NCBI GenBank assembly: GCA_004376205.1 | Contig: SOKG01000150.1 | Coordinates: 1-5,238 of the forward strand | Direction of reading: 5' to 3' | Source of the DNA: Dehalococcoidia bacterium | GTDB lineage: Bacteria > Chloroflexota > Dehalococcoidia > SZUA-161 | Length of the DNA: 5,238 nucleotides | Shown: in pieces, positions 4,971-5,238 of the stretch | How positions within the stretch are numbered: position 1 is the first letter of the stretch | Layout: every line of letters begins with the position of its first letter | The notes under the pieces: generated by a model | What the model saw: the letters and a program-made list of their open reading frames with translations, nothing else | Databases searched by the model: none | Told to the model about the DNA's origin: nothing | Translations under genes and position numbers: made by a program

Positions 4971-5238
4971 ATGAAATGGCTGGGACGGATATTCACCACG
5001 ATACTAACCATTCCCATGATCATCAGCTTCATCCTACTGCTTATCATCGTGCTACTGCTTGCACAGGTAAACGACACCGCGCTTAGCCCCGGCTTCTACA
5101 ACCACCAGATGCGGAAGGCGGATATGTACAACTTCGTCTACGACGAGCTTTTGCCAGTGGCGCTGGATGAGGCAGAGGAGGAGATGGATGATTCATCGAA
5201 TTTCACCATGGACATATCCGCCATCAAGGGCGATATCG
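4971..5238 (+). CDS. Membrane-anchored protein of unknown function (N-terminus only)
   Basis: The frame is open from ATG 4971 to the right edge (89 codons plus one base); the C-terminus lies outside. Residues 7-32 form a strong hydrophobic segment after a short basic start (MKWLGR), so it is a signal anchor, or an uncleaved or cleaved signal peptide. Residues 33-89 are polar and acidic (YDELLPVALDEAEEE at 57-71) and probably lie outside the membrane. I do not recognise the family. Start choice is odd: ATG 4971 is the only ATG, GTG or TTG between the in-frame stop at 4932-4934 and the next ATG well inside the hydrophobic segment. The nearest strong Shine-Dalgarno sequence, AAGGAGG (4944-4950), is 20 nt away, with GGCC-TAA-GGCC (4950-4960) between them that could fold and shorten the gap. 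It follows the previous gene by 95 bp on the same strand. Confidence 0.75.
   Translation, partial: MKWLGRIFTTILTIPMIISFILLLIIVLLLAQVNDTALSPGFYNHQMRKADMYNFVYDELLPVALDEAEEEMDDSSNFTMDISAIKGDI

Overview
The window is about 5.2 kb of ordinary-looking bacterial chromosome with moderate GC. It carries seven clear protein genes, two of them cut by the window edges, and one doubtful micro-ORF. I see no rRNA, tRNA, CRISPR array, transposase or phage gene. Non-ATG starts (TTG, GTG), clear Shine-Dalgarno sequences and the mix of families (tandem GNAT, PIG-L deacetylase, glyoxalase-II-like hydrolase, DUF4070-type B12/radical SAM protein) would suit an environmental bacterium. My best guess is Chloroflexota (Dehalococcoidia-like), but that is an impression from protein flavour, not something shown here.

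Layout: (1) 1-514, minus strand, a GNAT acetyltransferase that appears to start a second GNAT domain where the window cuts it. (2) 515-585, a compact divergent control region with two face-to-face promoters laid over each other and a perfect 13-bp palindrome. (3) 586-1281, plus strand, a PIG-L/LmbE-type zinc N-deacetylase. (4) 1307-1948, minus strand, a metallo-beta-lactamase-fold hydrolase converging on the deacetylase; both stop codons lie in the arms of one inverted repeat. (5) 2073-3590, minus strand, a B12-binding-type radical SAM protein of the HpnP/DUF4070 type, upstream of and codirectional with the hydrolase. (6) 3591-3863, a divergent intergenic region with promoter-like elements both ways and an imperfect hairpin. 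(7) 3864-4187, plus strand, a small multidrug resistance (SMR) transporter with a GTG start. (8) 4201-4308, a possible 35-codon ORF. (9) 4387-4875, plus strand, a small membrane protein faintly like the YdjM family. (10) 4971 to the right edge, plus strand, the N-terminus of an unrecognised membrane-anchored protein.

Functional picture: the divergent acetyltransferase/deacetylase pair recalls the chemistry of low-molecular-weight thiol synthesis (MshB/MshD, BshB) but could equally be a sugar- or antibiotic-modifying pair. The radical SAM and hydrolase genes may be one transcription unit. The SMR transporter and the genes after it look like independent or loosely linked units. The most unusual signal is the 515-585 control region, whose palindrome fits the operator pattern I recall for YtrA-type GntR repressors.
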